Positions 41,455-50,910 of a stretch of 64,000 bases of DNA are shown one piece after another; the stretch's first letter is position 1; each line of letters opens with the position of its first letter. The stretch is from positions 558,001 to 622,000 of the forward strand of contig CAJQUW010007240.1 in assembly GCA_907163375.1 (NCBI GenBank), given 5' to 3'. The translations under genes were made by a program, and so were the position numbers. The notes under the pieces are model-generated. The model did not search any database. It saw only the letters and a program-made list of their open reading frames with translations, and was not told the origin of the DNA. Source of the stretch: Prostheceraeus crozeri (lineage: Eukaryota > Platyhelminthes > Polycladida > Euryleptidae).

Positions 41455-41670
41455 ATGAAGCAGATGTGTTGCTTGCCATGTAATGAGCCGCCAGAGGTGA
41501 ATGTCGTTGTCACTTGCACTTGCTGCGCCAGCTCTCACAATGAAACCCCTAAGCAATGTGAACACGATCGCAAAACCGCTAAAGCTAAATGCTGCAGTTG
41601 TTGTAAATGTAGAAAGGCAAGAAAACAAAAAGATGAGAAGGAGGAAAAAGAGTCAGTCGTCATCGACTGA
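41455..41670 (+). CDS. Cysteine-rich short protein
   Basis: 71 aa starting one base after the previous TAA. Thirteen cysteines occur in pairs (MCCLPC, CTCC, CCSCCKC), then a Lys/Glu-rich tail. Overlaps the start of the integrase frame. It might be a metal-binding protein, or a fortuitous frame; no homologue in the window supports it. Confidence 0.3.
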   Translation: MKQMCCLPCNEPPEVNVVVTCTCCASSHNETPKQCEHDRKTAKAKCCSCCKCRKARKQKDEKEEKESVVID

Positions 41671-42721
41671 ACGTTTGAAGTCAATCTATTATGATGTAAA
41701 ACATCCGGCAGGATTTGCATCTATCAAGAAATTATCAAAAGCGAGTGGTCTTCCACAATCACAAGTGAAACGATGGTTAAAGGGTCAGGCTACCTATACA
41801 CTCCACAAACAAGCGAAAAAGAAGTACCGCACCCGCCATTATATTGTTCATGACATCGATGAACAGTGGCAAGCAGATTTGTGTAATGTTGCCTCCATTT
41901 CAAAACATAACTCGGGCAATAACTTTATTTTAACCGTCATTGATATTTTCTCGCGTTATGCGTGGGCTCAACCTTTAAAAACTAAAGAAGGGAAAGGAGT
42001 AGCAAAAGCATTCCAAACAATTTTTCGAGAAGGTCGCATTCCAAAAAGAATTCAGAGTGATCAAGGAAAAGAGTTTGAAAATCAGCATGTGAGAAGATTA
42101 TTTGAGAGGCATGACATTGAGTTGTTTAGTGTAAAGAGTGCTTATAAAGCTGCACTCGTTGAACGTTTTAATCGCACATTAAAAAATCGCTTGTAGCGAC
42201 ATTTTACTGCCAACTTGACACAAAATTGGACAAAGGTTCTACAAGATACACTCCATGCCTACAATCACTCTATCCATCGTTCTATTGGACTCAGACCAGT
42301 AGATGTAAATGCTGACAATGTAGATAAAGTGCGCGAATCATTCCAACGTAAACGCACTCATGTGAAAAGTGATGTGAAAATTGGTGATAAATTTCGTATC
42401 TCAAAAGTGAAAAGTGTTTTTGCTAAAGGGTACCTTCCGAATTGGACAGAGGAGGTATTTACAGTATCAAGGATTAATCAAAAAGACTCTCCGACCACCT
42501 ACAAGTTGAAAGATTACGATAATGAAGAAATTGAGGGTAGCTTTTACCGCGATGAGATTGAGGTAGTCACTGAAAGTGAAACATATTTGGTAGAGAAAAT
42601 CATTCGATGTAAAAAACGGCAAGGTGAAGAATGGTGTCTTGTTAAATGGACTGGTTATCCTTCAAGTATGAACTCTTGGATGCGTCGTGCCGACATCTTT
42701 CATCTAAGTGATCGACAGTGA
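41633..42721 (+). pseudogene. int: Retrovirus-type integrase with chromodomain, one nonsense codon
   Basis: ATG 41633 opens MRRRKKSQ; upstream in-frame ATG 41501 is possible. The rve core has QWQADLCNV (first Asp), IQSDQGKEFEN (second Asp) and AALVERFNRT (Glu), so D,D,E is complete. TAG at 42194-42196 interrupts just after the core where family members usually have an aromatic residue. Beyond it the frame continues with the C-terminal region (VKIGDKFRISKVKS) and a chromodomain-like segment (YLVEKIIRCKKR, WCLVKWTGYP, NSW). Polinton integrase inserts the element with 6-bp duplications. One substitution away from an intact frame. Confidence 0.9.
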
Positions 42722-42762
42722 TTCATGCAAAGTTGTAACTAACAATGTTTAGGGTTTGAGCT

Positions 42763-43098
42763 ATGAATCCAACTGCCTCATTTTATTCACGACCCTCCTA
42801 TGTAAGTGGTGGAGGACAAATTTACATCGGCGCTCGCCGCCAACGTGGAGGTAGCATACTTGGTGCACTGAAATCTGTTGTAGCACCTCTCATATCCAAT
42901 GTCGGTAGATCTTTAAAACGAAATGTTTTAAGTAATGCCGTTGGCTTTGCTGGTGATGTTGCTAGTGATCTTTCCAGAGGTAGAAGTTTTAAGAGCAGTT
43001 TGTTGAATCGTGGGAAGGAACGCGGTTTAAAAACATTGAAGCAGACCTTTGCGGGTGTTACTCAAGGAAAGAAATCACCTAAACGAATGAATAAATAA
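42763..43098 (+). CDS. pVI/pX-like minor virion protein
   Basis: 111 aa. Contains GGSILGALKSVVAPLISNVG, a GG motif followed by a predicted amphipathic helix, then basic Ser/Lys-rich sequence. This resembles adenovirus pVI-type membrane-lytic or core proteins cut by adenain after GG-containing sites. The stop is at the exact point where the inserted LINE begins, so the original C-terminus may have been slightly altered. Confidence 0.55.
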   Translation: MNPTASFYSRPSYVSGGGQIYIGARRQRGGSILGALKSVVAPLISNVGRSLKRNVLSNAVGFAGDVASDLSRGRSFKSSLLNRGKERGLKTLKQTFAGVTQGKKSPKRMNK

Positions 43099-46000
43099 TA
43101 ATAATAATAATAATGCTTTATTGAAACCAAAATACATAGAGCGGTACATGGTTATGACTGCAAAGTCATGTAAACTGTGAAAATCTGACAAAGGAGTTGG
43201 TGTAATAAGATGGTTTCCGCAGAGGAGCTGACAGTTGCCTTTGATGTCTAACTTTGCTGATATGTTGACGGACGTTGAAAAAGGAGGACAGGCGATGAGT
43301 GTCACGATGATGAGACACTTTGCGGATGAGTTTAACGCAAACACGATCTAACATTTGTCTTAGGGATGGCTTGTTGTATATGCTGCACCAACGTTTGGCC
43401 AAACGATCCAGACGTTCAAATTTGCAAAAGTGTTTCATTTTCATAACACATACAATGGGCCAACAAAATGATAAACGAGAAAAAACAAGACCCATGTATG
43501 CCTGCCACACAACATGATCTTCATTACAACTGATCTTCAGACGCTTTACAATGGACATAATACTACAGCATTTTTTGTATAAAAACGAGACATGAGAGTC
43601 CCATGTCAAATTAGCACTAAAGAAAACACCGAGGATTTTCAAATTTACAACTTCCTCTATGACTTCATCATTGATAACAATATTAGTACATCTGGTGGGA
43701 TCAAAACGCTTAGAAAGAGTCATACATTTGGTTTTATTCACATTTATTGTCATTTTCTTTTGGGCTACCCAATTACAAAAGGTGTCAACGTCCTCTTGAA
43801 AAAGATCATTACTGGTGTTACCATTCGATAAGTGAATGAGGGTTATATCGTCAGCATACGAAATAACCTTCGTGTTAGCGAACTGTGGGACATCATTAAT
43901 CATGACAACAAAAAGTAGAGGTCCTAACACAGAGCCCTGAGGCACCCCACTGGTCACCTCTCTCCAAGGTGTGGAAATGCCATTAACGTAAACACGTTGA
44001 AAACGATTTGACAAAAAGCTTTGTATGAGATTCACTACAAGGGGATTGGAAGGGAAAAGGGTTCCAAGACTTTGGAGCAAGGTGAGGTGACTGAGTGAAT
44101 CGAAAGCCTTATTGAAATCAATGGCAAGGAGTCGACAAAAGTTTGAGGGGCTGCTAGCGATGTGTTGAAGGGAAGTGAGACGAATGGTCAGAAGGGCATT
44201 AGTGCAACCACCATTATCACCTGGGATGAAATCGAACTGTCGGCGATCGAATTTGCCTTGTAGGGAAGGTAGAAGAATAAGATCTCGAATCAATTTCTCA
44301 AGACACTTGCTCAAGAAGGGCAAAATGGAAATGGGACGATGAGCACATGAATCCTTCTTAGGGAGCGGGAGAACATTCGCTTTCTTCCAGATATCGGGAA
44401 AGATGTTGGCTTGAAGGCATAGATTAAAAATCCTTGTGATAGGGGAAGCAAGTATATCAATGAAGGAGCGAAAGAAGATGCCAGAAACACCATCTGGTCC
44501 AGTAGAGTTAGACTTGGTGTTCTTCACCATGGTAGTGACTTGTGATTCCTCAACTATCGGGAAAGAATGATCCTCACACAGAAGATTGTCATTATCGAAA
44601 AGGGAAATATCAGAAGCAAGAAAATTGGACTTGAAAGTGTCATTGATTTCAAGAGCTAATTTTTCATCGAGTTTTCTACTTTGTTTCCTCCGAATTTGTG
44701 AGTTGATGAGTTTCCAGGTATCCGAATTGGACGATCCAGCAGTAAGATTGCATAAGTAACGTCGCTTAGCTTTGTAAGACTCCTCAAGAAACTTCTCCCT
44801 CAAGTGCAAGTACTTAACCATATTACCACGGGAAAGGGCTTTATCGCGATCGTCAGATAGAGCCTTCAGGGTAGGGGTCATCCAAAGTGGGTCAGTATTT
44901 CTCATGCGAACAATTCTCTCAGGAAAAAAGATATCGTAAAAAAACTGACATAGAAATTGAAATTCAGATACAATTTGGTTGACATCATTGACAGAATCGG
45001 TTGGGCGAGAACAAAAAATAATGTTCCAGTCAACAGAGGCCAAAACATTGCGGCAATTTGCAAATGAAGATGGAGTAAATGAACGGGTTTTGACCTTGGT
45101 GGTAACAATGGGCTTGGGAGAGAGAGGTCTAGCAAAAATACCTAAATGATCAGAACGACCAAGCGGACTGAGGTATTCACAATCAGCATAAGACAGGGAG
45201 TCAGATACGGCAATCACGTCAAGAATATTTGTCCCTCGAGTTGGTTGTAGAACCAATTGTTTGAGGGAGTTATAAGCACAAAAATTAGACAAATGAGTCC
45301 TTAAATCATTAATGTCACCAGTTACAATAAAGTTCTGGGAAACACTGTCATCGATTAAATTTTGTATAAAATCTAATACACACTCATGGGCGCCTAAATT
45401 ATTCCAGTATGGGTGATATAAAAGAATGAGTGTTACATTAAAAGAATCAAAACGGCATGACAGTACATTAGATCGGGAATTAGGAATAGGACAGTTCGAC
45501 TCTAAATGCACATGTATGTCAAGTTCAGATTTAAAGTAAATTGCTACACCGCCGCCATGACAATCACGATCTAAGCGAATAATGGAGTAGCCAGGAATAG
45601 ATATCGCCAGATCGTCAATATTTTCATCAAACCAAGTTTCAGTGACACAAATGATGTCAGGTTGATGTTTATTTATACGAAGGTTAAGATCTTCTACCTT
45701 GTTGAACAGTGACCGGGCATTGAACAAAAGAATAGAGGGCGGCTTGGTAGGAAAGGACTTTGGCTTGCGCAACTTGGGAGGCTCCCGCGTATATTCTTCG
45801 GATTGGAAAGGAATATAGGGATGACGCAAGGTGTCCGGGCGTAAAATTTTGTTAAACCATAGCTTTCGACGTAGAGATCTAGTAATGGGAAATTGCTGTT
45901 GCTGATTCACCGAGAGGAGGGCCGATCGCGAATAAGTGTGGCGCATGAAAACTGAGAGGAGAGAACGACGGGAAAGAAGTGTACACGATGATGTAGCAGC

Positions 46001-46260
46001 GGCCGATCACGGATGAGATGAACAGCGTGGACCTGTGCATGGAGGTAGGTGATGACAGGGAGGCAGGAAACATGAGTCACGATGATTTGGGAGAAAAGTC
46101 ATGACAAAGAGAATTGACCAGTTGAGATGAGTTGAACAGTTTAAAAGTAGTTGTAATCGAGATTAATTGATGTAAAAAATATATCAGTCGAACGAGCAGG
46201 TACCGACGAGTCGGTGGATGTAAAAAGTTCGCATGAAATCACAGTATTTCGTCAGATAAT
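43092..46260 (-). mobile_element. Non-LTR retrotransposon (CR1/Jockey-like LINE) inserted in C
   Basis: The 3' end on the minus strand is an (ATT)n tail at about 43092-43113. The 5' end lies between 45946 and about 46260; a target duplication could not be identified with confidence. It sits between the pVI-like gene and the major capsid gene. Confidence 0.8.
43166..45946 (-). CDS. LINE ORF: AP endonuclease-reverse transcriptase
   Basis: 926 aa, uninterrupted. The N-terminal endonuclease has LLFNARSLFNK, ICVTETWFDENI, GGGVAIYFK, DINDL and GRSDHLGI. The RT has STGPDGVSG, CRLLAIDFNKAFDSL, GVPQGSVLGPLLFVV and ISYADDITLI. No RNase H domain is visible. Intactness implies a young insertion. No separate ORF1 was recognised upstream. 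Confidence 0.9.
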   Translation of the reverse strand: MRHTYSRSALLSVNQQQQFPITRSLRRKLWFNKILRPDTLRHPYIPFQSEEYTREPPKLRKPKSFPTKPPSILLFNARSLFNKVEDLNLRINKHQPDIICVTETWFDENIDDLAISIPGYSIIRLDRDCHGGGVAIYFKSELDIHVHLESNCPIPNSRSNVLSCRFDSFNVTLILLYHPYWNNLGAHECVLDFIQNLIDDSVSQNFIVTGDINDLRTHLSNFCAYNSLKQLVLQPTRGTNILDVIAVSDSLSYADCEYLSPLGRSDHLGIFARPLSPKPIVTTKVKTRSFTPSSFANCRNVLASVDWNIIFCSRPTDSVNDVNQIVSEFQFLCQFFYDIFFPERIVRMRNTDPLWMTPTLKALSDDRDKALSRGNMVKYLHLREKFLEESYKAKRRYLCNLTAGSSNSDTWKLINSQIRRKQSRKLDEKLALEINDTFKSNFLASDISLFDNDNLLCEDHSFPIVEESQVTTMVKNTKSNSTGPDGVSGIFFRSFIDILASPITRIFNLCLQANIFPDIWKKANVLPLPKKDSCAHRPISILPFLSKCLEKLIRDLILLPSLQGKFDRRQFDFIPGDNGGCTNALLTIRLTSLQHIASSPSNFCRLLAIDFNKAFDSLSHLTLLQSLGTLFPSNPLVVNLIQSFLSNRFQRVYVNGISTPWREVTSGVPQGSVLGPLLFVVMINDVPQFANTKVISYADDITLIHLSNGNTSNDLFQEDVDTFCNWVAQKKMTINVNKTKCMTLSKRFDPTRCTNIVINDEVIEEVVNLKILGVFFSANLTWDSHVSFLYKKCCSIMSIVKRLKISCNEDHVVWQAYMGLVFSRLSFCWPIVCVMKMKHFCKFERLDRLAKRWCSIYNKPSLRQMLDRVCVKLIRKVSHHRDTHRLSSFFNVRQHISKVRHQRQLSAPLRKPSYYTNSFVRFSQFT

Positions 46261-46277
46261 CAGGTTATACGGAACTG

Positions 46278-46478
46278 ATGCAGTTGTCAAACGAGCGGGA
46301 AGATGGACAACCTCTCGCTACGACGTCAACTGAAGTTGTGAAGGAAGGAGGAAACATCGCGGAGCTGGTAAGGTGCGATCTTCAGTCAAAAGGCATTCAC
46401 GCAAACGTCGCAGAGGCTCTAATCATTCATCAGGCGCTAAACGACGACGCTGCCATAACTTCTAATCATGGAGTGTAA
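46278..46478 (+). CDS. Short frame overlapping the MCP start
   Basis: 66 aa between the LINE 5' end and the capsid gene, ending 11 nt inside it. It has a helical sequence (NIAELVRCDLQSKGIHANVAEALIIHQAL) and no known motif. It may be a remnant of the gene that lay upstream before LINE insertion. Confidence 0.3.
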   Translation: MQLSNEREDGQPLATTSTEVVKEGGNIAELVRCDLQSKGIHANVAEALIIHQALNDDAAITSNHGV

Positions 46479-47745
46479 AACTTCCGGTTTTTGTTTGTTT
46501 GATCAACAAGCCATACAGACAGATATTCTTAGTTCAAGTATTGTAGATTATCATCCTCGAACAGCTGAGAATGCTGGCCCCATTGAATTTGTTATTCCTG
46601 GTGGTAGTGATGACTACATAGATTTGAGTTATGCGATGTTTGATTTGAGGTTTAGAATTCAGCAAGCAGATGGAACTGCTATTGACGATGCACATAAAGT
46701 TGGACTGAACAATTTACCATTGACTACATTACTTCGCGATGTTTCTCTAACGATTGGAGAGCAGCAGGTGGAAGGTGGTCAAAGCGATTATCCCTATAAA
46801 TCATATTTCAATCATGTATCACAGTTTCATCCAGCAGCACAAAAAAGTCATATGGAAGCCATGGGATGGTATAGAGATGAAGCAGGAAAATTTGATGTTG
46901 AAACAAACAGTGGCTTTGTAAAGCGATCTGCTATGATTAAAGATAGTAAAGTATGTCAGCTATATGGTCCGCTGAATTTAGACTTCTTTAGACAGTCAAA
47001 GTTTTTACTCTGTAATACCAGCATGCGACTCAAGCTGACATTGAATAAGCCTGAATTTGCGCTGAATGCATTTGCTAAAGTTGACAATTTTAGAATTCAT
47101 GTGGAAGATATTGCACTTTACATTCGTCGAGTAGTACCGAATCCAAGTGTCATTAGAGGACATGCTGAAGGTCTTAACCGCCAAAATGCCATTTACCCCG
47201 TTCAGCATACAAAGCTTCTCACCTTTACAATTCCGAAAGATCAAAAGAGTTTCATGAAAGATGGCCTCTTTCCATCGGAAGCACCGAAGCTCCTCATGGT
47301 GGCAATGGTTGAAAATGATGCATTTAATGGTAATATAAAGAAGAATCCTTTCAATTTTAAACACAATCAGTTAAGTGAAATTGCTTTACGTGTAAATGGT
47401 GTGAGTCATCCTGGTCCACCCTACAAACCAGATTTTGCTTCGGATCAATTTATGCGCAGTTATGTTGATTTTATGGATGTCTTTGGCTTTTACAATACGG
47501 ATGACACCAACGGACTCACTATGAAAGAGTTTAAGAGTGGATATACTATTTATGCATTTGATTTGACTGCTGACAGCGATATTAGTGCCCCCTATCGTCA
47601 AGCGAACGTGCCTCATAATATTCGTTTGGATTTGACGTTCAAAAGAACACTACCTGAGACGATCAATGTATTAATTTATGCAGTCTTCGATTCAAATATT
47701 GAAATTACAAAGTATCGTGACGTGATTCTTCAGTATAATCGTTAA
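46468..47745 (+). CDS. mcp: Major capsid protein (double jelly-roll, hexon-like)
   Basis: 425 aa, intact, from MECKTSGFCLF. Family landmarks: GPIEFVIPGGSDDYIDLS near residue 37; a following strand with FRIQQADG; LLRDVSLTIGEQQV; SDYPYKSYF; GWYRDEAGKF; and YAVFDSNIEI near the end. Order and spacing fit Polinton/adintovirus MCPs, which build icosahedral capsids. The stop overlaps the protease start (TAATG at 47743-47747). Confidence 0.9.
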   Translation: MECKTSGFCLFDQQAIQTDILSSSIVDYHPRTAENAGPIEFVIPGGSDDYIDLSYAMFDLRFRIQQADGTAIDDAHKVGLNNLPLTTLLRDVSLTIGEQQVEGGQSDYPYKSYFNHVSQFHPAAQKSHMEAMGWYRDEAGKFDVETNSGFVKRSAMIKDSKVCQLYGPLNLDFFRQSKFLLCNTSMRLKLTLNKPEFALNAFAKVDNFRIHVEDIALYIRRVVPNPSVIRGHAEGLNRQNAIYPVQHTKLLTFTIPKDQKSFMKDGLFPSEAPKLLMVAMVENDAFNGNIKKNPFNFKHNQLSEIALRVNGVSHPGPPYKPDFASDQFMRSYVDFMDVFGFYNTDDTNGLTMKEFKSGYTIYAFDLTADSDISAPYRQANVPHNIRLDLTFKRTLPETINVLIYAVFDSNIEITKYRDVILQYNR

Positions 47746-48206
47746 TGAGTTGGTTGACTGCTGACGATATTAAGACTAAAGTGCAGCGTAATGCAGACGA
47801 AGCGACGTTGAAAGCTTTCGATAATGTCTATTCACTCGATACCTTACCACCTGCAATAAATCACTATCCCATCTTTATTGTGCTAAACACTCATTCGCAG
47901 AATTTAGGCGGTGAGCATTGGAAAGCGATCTTTATTGGAGAAGACCGACGTGGTGAACTATTTGACTCTCTTGCTCAACCTCCAAATATACCAACACAGC
48001 AGTGGTTGAGAAAACATACGCGTCAATATCAGCGAAATGAACACATACTACAACATCCACTTTCATCAACGTGTGGTGCTTTTGTACTGTACTTCATCTT
48101 AAAACGTTTACATGTATCTCGATTTGCATCTGTTATTCAAAACTTTTCATGTAATCCATCCTCTAATGAAAAAATGATTTGTAAGTTCTATCATGATTTG
48201 AAATAA
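47745..48206 (+). CDS. pro: Adenain-type maturation protease
   Basis: 153 aa. Catalytic order His-Asp-Gln-Cys is visible: GEHWKAIFI (His about 58), GELFDSLA (acidic), LQHPLSSTCGAFVLYF (Gln, then Cys about 112). Short compared with adenovirus protease but typical of Polintons. It processes capsid and core precursors. It starts in the TAATG overlap with MCP; AATAAA overlaps the stop region (TGAAATAAA). Confidence 0.9.
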   Translation: MSWLTADDIKTKVQRNADEATLKAFDNVYSLDTLPPAINHYPIFIVLNTHSQNLGGEHWKAIFIGEDRRGELFDSLAQPPNIPTQQWLRKHTRQYQRNEHILQHPLSSTCGAFVLYFILKRLHVSRFASVIQNFSCNPSSNEKMICKFYHDLK

Positions 48207-48231
48207 AAACATCATGTTGGAAAATTGTTTT

Positions 48232-48777
48232 TTATTTTACAATCCGCTGGGTACGTACATACTCGATGAGATAGTCTAGGATCACATTTGCTTGTACATG
48301 AGATTTTAGTCCAGTAATGATCACTTTACTATTATGAAAGATTGCCACATGCACAGGTAACCAACAACTAATGAGAGCTGCAGGAAAAAGTTCGGGTTCA
48401 TAACACAAATTGTAACTGCTGGTACGAATCTTCAAAAATGATACACTTTCACTCAATTGAGTAGAGATCACCATATTGTCCACACTCAGATTCGACATCA
48501 CACACCTCTCCCTCTTCCATATCCGACGTAGTAGTCTCTGTAGCTCTAAGCGCATTGACTGCGCCGATGAATGAGAAAGGGCGCCCAGAATCTCTACAGT
48601 CCCATTTGGGAAGAGTTGAAGATTCCGTGAATTGTTCATCTTCACCACTAACATTTGAGGTCGGCCCGGGTAATACTTGCTGTTTGGAAGGTATTGGTGT
48701 AATGTTGTGAGATCGATTTTGGTGTAGAGTTTGAAGCGACGGAGAATGTTGACGATGGTGTAGCGATGGCGCTTCAT
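48232..48777 (-). CDS. TATA-binding-protein-like factor (C)
   Basis: 181 aa from ATG 48777 (MKRHRYTIVN); the open frame extends further up without need. The second TBP half-repeat is clear: DNMVISTQL, YEPELFPAALIS, VHVAIFHNS, KVIITGLK. The first half-repeat is shortened (GRPQMLVVKM, LQLFPNGTVEILG). Conserved with 15836-16375 in B over the whole length, including the same overlap with a second gene. AATAAA lies just past the stop on the minus strand. Convergent with the protease gene, 25 nt apart. Confidence 0.75.
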   Translation of the reverse strand: MKRHRYTIVNILRRFKLYTKIDLTTLHQYLPNSKYYPGRPQMLVVKMNNSRNLQLFPNGTVEILGALSHSSAQSMRLELQRLLRRIWKRERCVMSNLSVDNMVISTQLSESVSFLKIRTSSYNLCYEPELFPAALISCWLPVHVAIFHNSKVIITGLKSHVQANVILDYLIEYVRTQRIVK

Positions 48778-49099
48778 GATGAAAGAATGAGTAAATTGAG
48801 CGATGCACCTTCCTTTTATACTCCTCCCAACTACCTTGATGAAATGTGAAGTTAGTATGAAGTTGGGAATGATAGAGTTGAATTCGCCGATTGTTGACGC
48901 GCAGCCAGATGCGATTTCCAATACGTGAATGTCTTTTCATATAGAAGTATTTCAAATCCTTCATGATATGATGTAGAGATTGAAAATGACGATAAGATAA
49001 AGCAAACTCTCTTCTCACATTTCCAGTTGAATCTTTGAAATAGACGTTTCGATCATGATCCGTTTCAATACGTTGTAGGGAATCTAATTTCCAACTCAT
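48449..49099 (-). CDS. Conserved protein overlapping the TBP-like gene (C)
   Basis: 216 aa from MSWKLDSLQR. N-terminal domain: VYFKDSTGNVRREFALSYRH, RIGNRIWLRVNNRRIQLYH, SWEEYKRKVHRSIYSF. The C-terminal half is Ser/Glu-rich with a conserved RPFSFIGAVNALRA patch and an acidic DLYSIE end, encoded in the 329 nt shared with the TBP-like gene. Paralogue 49122-49478 lies directly upstream; the B homologue is 15547-16176. A PC4-like nucleic-acid-binding fold is a weak guess. Confidence 0.6.
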   Translation of the reverse strand: MSWKLDSLQRIETDHDRNVYFKDSTGNVRREFALSYRHFQSLHHIMKDLKYFYMKRHSRIGNRIWLRVNNRRIQLYHSQLHTNFTFHQGSWEEYKRKVHRSIYSFFHHEAPSLHHRQHSPSLQTLHQNRSHNITPIPSKQQVLPGPTSNVSGEDEQFTESSTLPKWDCRDSGRPFSFIGAVNALRATETTTSDMEEGEVCDVESECGQYGDLYSIE

Positions 49100-49121
49100 G
49101 GTGTGTGGTAGTCATGTCTGA

Positions 49122-49478
49122 TTAAGATTTGCATAGTAGGGCGATGAACTCACGACGAATAAATGTCATGATGGAGCGATGTATGTATCTTCTATACTTC
49201 TCCCAATTGTATTTGCGAAATGAGAAACAGTTTGCGGAATGAGAATGGTAGATTTGAATTTCATTTCTGTAATGTTGAAGCCAAACTTGATCACCCAAGG
49301 AGATGAATCTGAATGTTTCAAAATATTCCAAATCCCTCATGATATCATTGAGGTTGACAAATTGTCGCCATGTTAATGTAATACCTCTTGATGAATGACC
49401 ATGAGAATTTTTGAAATGTACGTTTCCATTACGATCAACTCTGATATATTGTAGAGAGTCCAAAATCCAAGTCTTCAT
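49122..49478 (-). CDS. Paralogue of the TBP-overlapping protein, domain only
   Basis: 118 aa from MKTWILDSLQY. VHFKNSHGHSSRGITLTWRQ, SLGDQVWLQHYRNEIQIYH and NWEKYRRYIHRSIMTFI align with the N-terminal domain of 48449-49099, but the Ser-rich/acidic tail is absent. The two genes are tandem with a 22-nt gap, so a local duplication is likely. Confidence 0.6.
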   Translation of the reverse strand: MKTWILDSLQYIRVDRNGNVHFKNSHGHSSRGITLTWRQFVNLNDIMRDLEYFETFRFISLGDQVWLQHYRNEIQIYHSHSANCFSFRKYNWEKYRRYIHRSIMTFIRREFIALLCKS

Positions 49479-49513
49479 GATGTTATGCAAAGCCGCAGAT
49501 CAGCAATATAAAA

Positions 49514-50910
49514 ATGTCGTTTTATCATATTTTGCTTAGCAATGCGGCTACAAAGAGATTTGCTAGTAATCGACCCGCACTCTTTTCTACTCCCATTGAT
49601 CATACACAACAGCTAAATGGAAATTGGGAAGTGGGTGTCACTCAACTTGTTTATAGCAACTGTGTCTATACTTTTGATCATGAGGTGATGACTATTAATA
49701 TGAGACGCACAGCTGCTTACCAATGTGAAAAGGGCTGCCGAGTATACATTCCACAGTGGCCAAAGAAAAATCTCTTATCATGTAAAAAGTTTATATATGA
49801 TTTCTTGAATAAAGCGTGTAAACATATTGTCCAATTTACTCCGCACAATGATGATCATAATTATGTACATCATGTAGTTGAGAAAGATTGGATTGTTGGT
49901 TTAAGTCCAAGTTTAAGAAATGACTTAGGTTACCTCGCTAGCGCCTTAACAAGCTATGATAAATTTAACGTTAATTACCACATAAGTGGTCATAAACAGT
50001 TAATATATCGAGAGGAAGCTTATTATGTAGATCTTATTCCAAGAAATGAGAAGACGTTGGTGAAGAAGATTGTGATTAAGCCAAGAAAGACAAACATGAC
50101 TCCTGAAACATTATTGAAGAAATTTAATTATCTCCTTCGAGTTGATGGTAAACAAGTGGCAACATTGACTTATATCAAATCATCTAATCACATTGCAATA
50201 AGTAAATTAAATGATGATGATCTAGTATTAGCTTGTTCAAAAGATTTTCATCAGTTCTTACGACATCGTTCTGCAGCTGTTCATGGAAAATCTGATATGC
50301 AACATTTACCATGTGAAAGGTCAAATCAATTTGATACAGAATGGACCGTATCTTTATACAGAAAGTGTGTAGAGCCTTTAGGTGGTATCTTACATGAAAC
50401 AAGAGTGTTGATGCCTCGCATTATTACTTCGGTTAAATTGGTTGTAGATTATTTAAATGAAGTGATTAATGACCAACATATTTCATTTTCTGAAAAGAAG
50501 GTGTTTTGTCTCTCACTATAAGTGGAAAAGGTATTGAACTAATTATGGATAAAACTCTAATGGACATTTTGGGTTTTGATCAAAATATCTTTAAAAGTGG
50601 TACTGTAACCAAAGCTAGTGCAGACATGTCGCTATCGCGTCGTATTAACTATTTTCAGATATATTCCAATATTGGTGAAGATGTACGTGTGGGAGATGTT
50701 GAAGCTCCATTGCTAGCAATGATACCATACCAGCCAAAAAGCTGCAGTATTTTATCTGAGCATACTTTCAAGAAAGTGCATTATACAAAGCTGAAATCAA
50801 ACTACATCCCACAAATTGATATTGCCATTTATGACGATGCTGGTGCGTTGATTCCTTTTCATAAAGATGCTGTGACAAGTATCACACTCCATTTCCGAAT
50901 GAAGAGTTAA
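49514..50910 (+). pseudogene. Penton-like minor capsid protein 1, frameshifted
   Basis: The first 335 codons (MSFYHILLSNAATKRFASNR; LNGNWEVGVTQLVY) have the signature N-terminus of Polinton penton proteins. The frame shifts by one base near 50500, at a TTTT run, and the remaining 134 codons (TISGKGIELIMDKTL, then IPYQPKSCSIL, then DAVTSITLHFR) continue in the -1 frame to TAA at 50910. Family role: pentameric single-jelly-roll vertex protein. The stop overlaps the next ATG (TAATG). Confidence 0.75.

Noticed and set aside
50490-50520. Programmed -1 ribosomal frameshift in penton 1
   Set aside because: No canonical slippery heptamer with an obvious downstream pseudoknot; a simple indel in a T-run is a better explanation for now.
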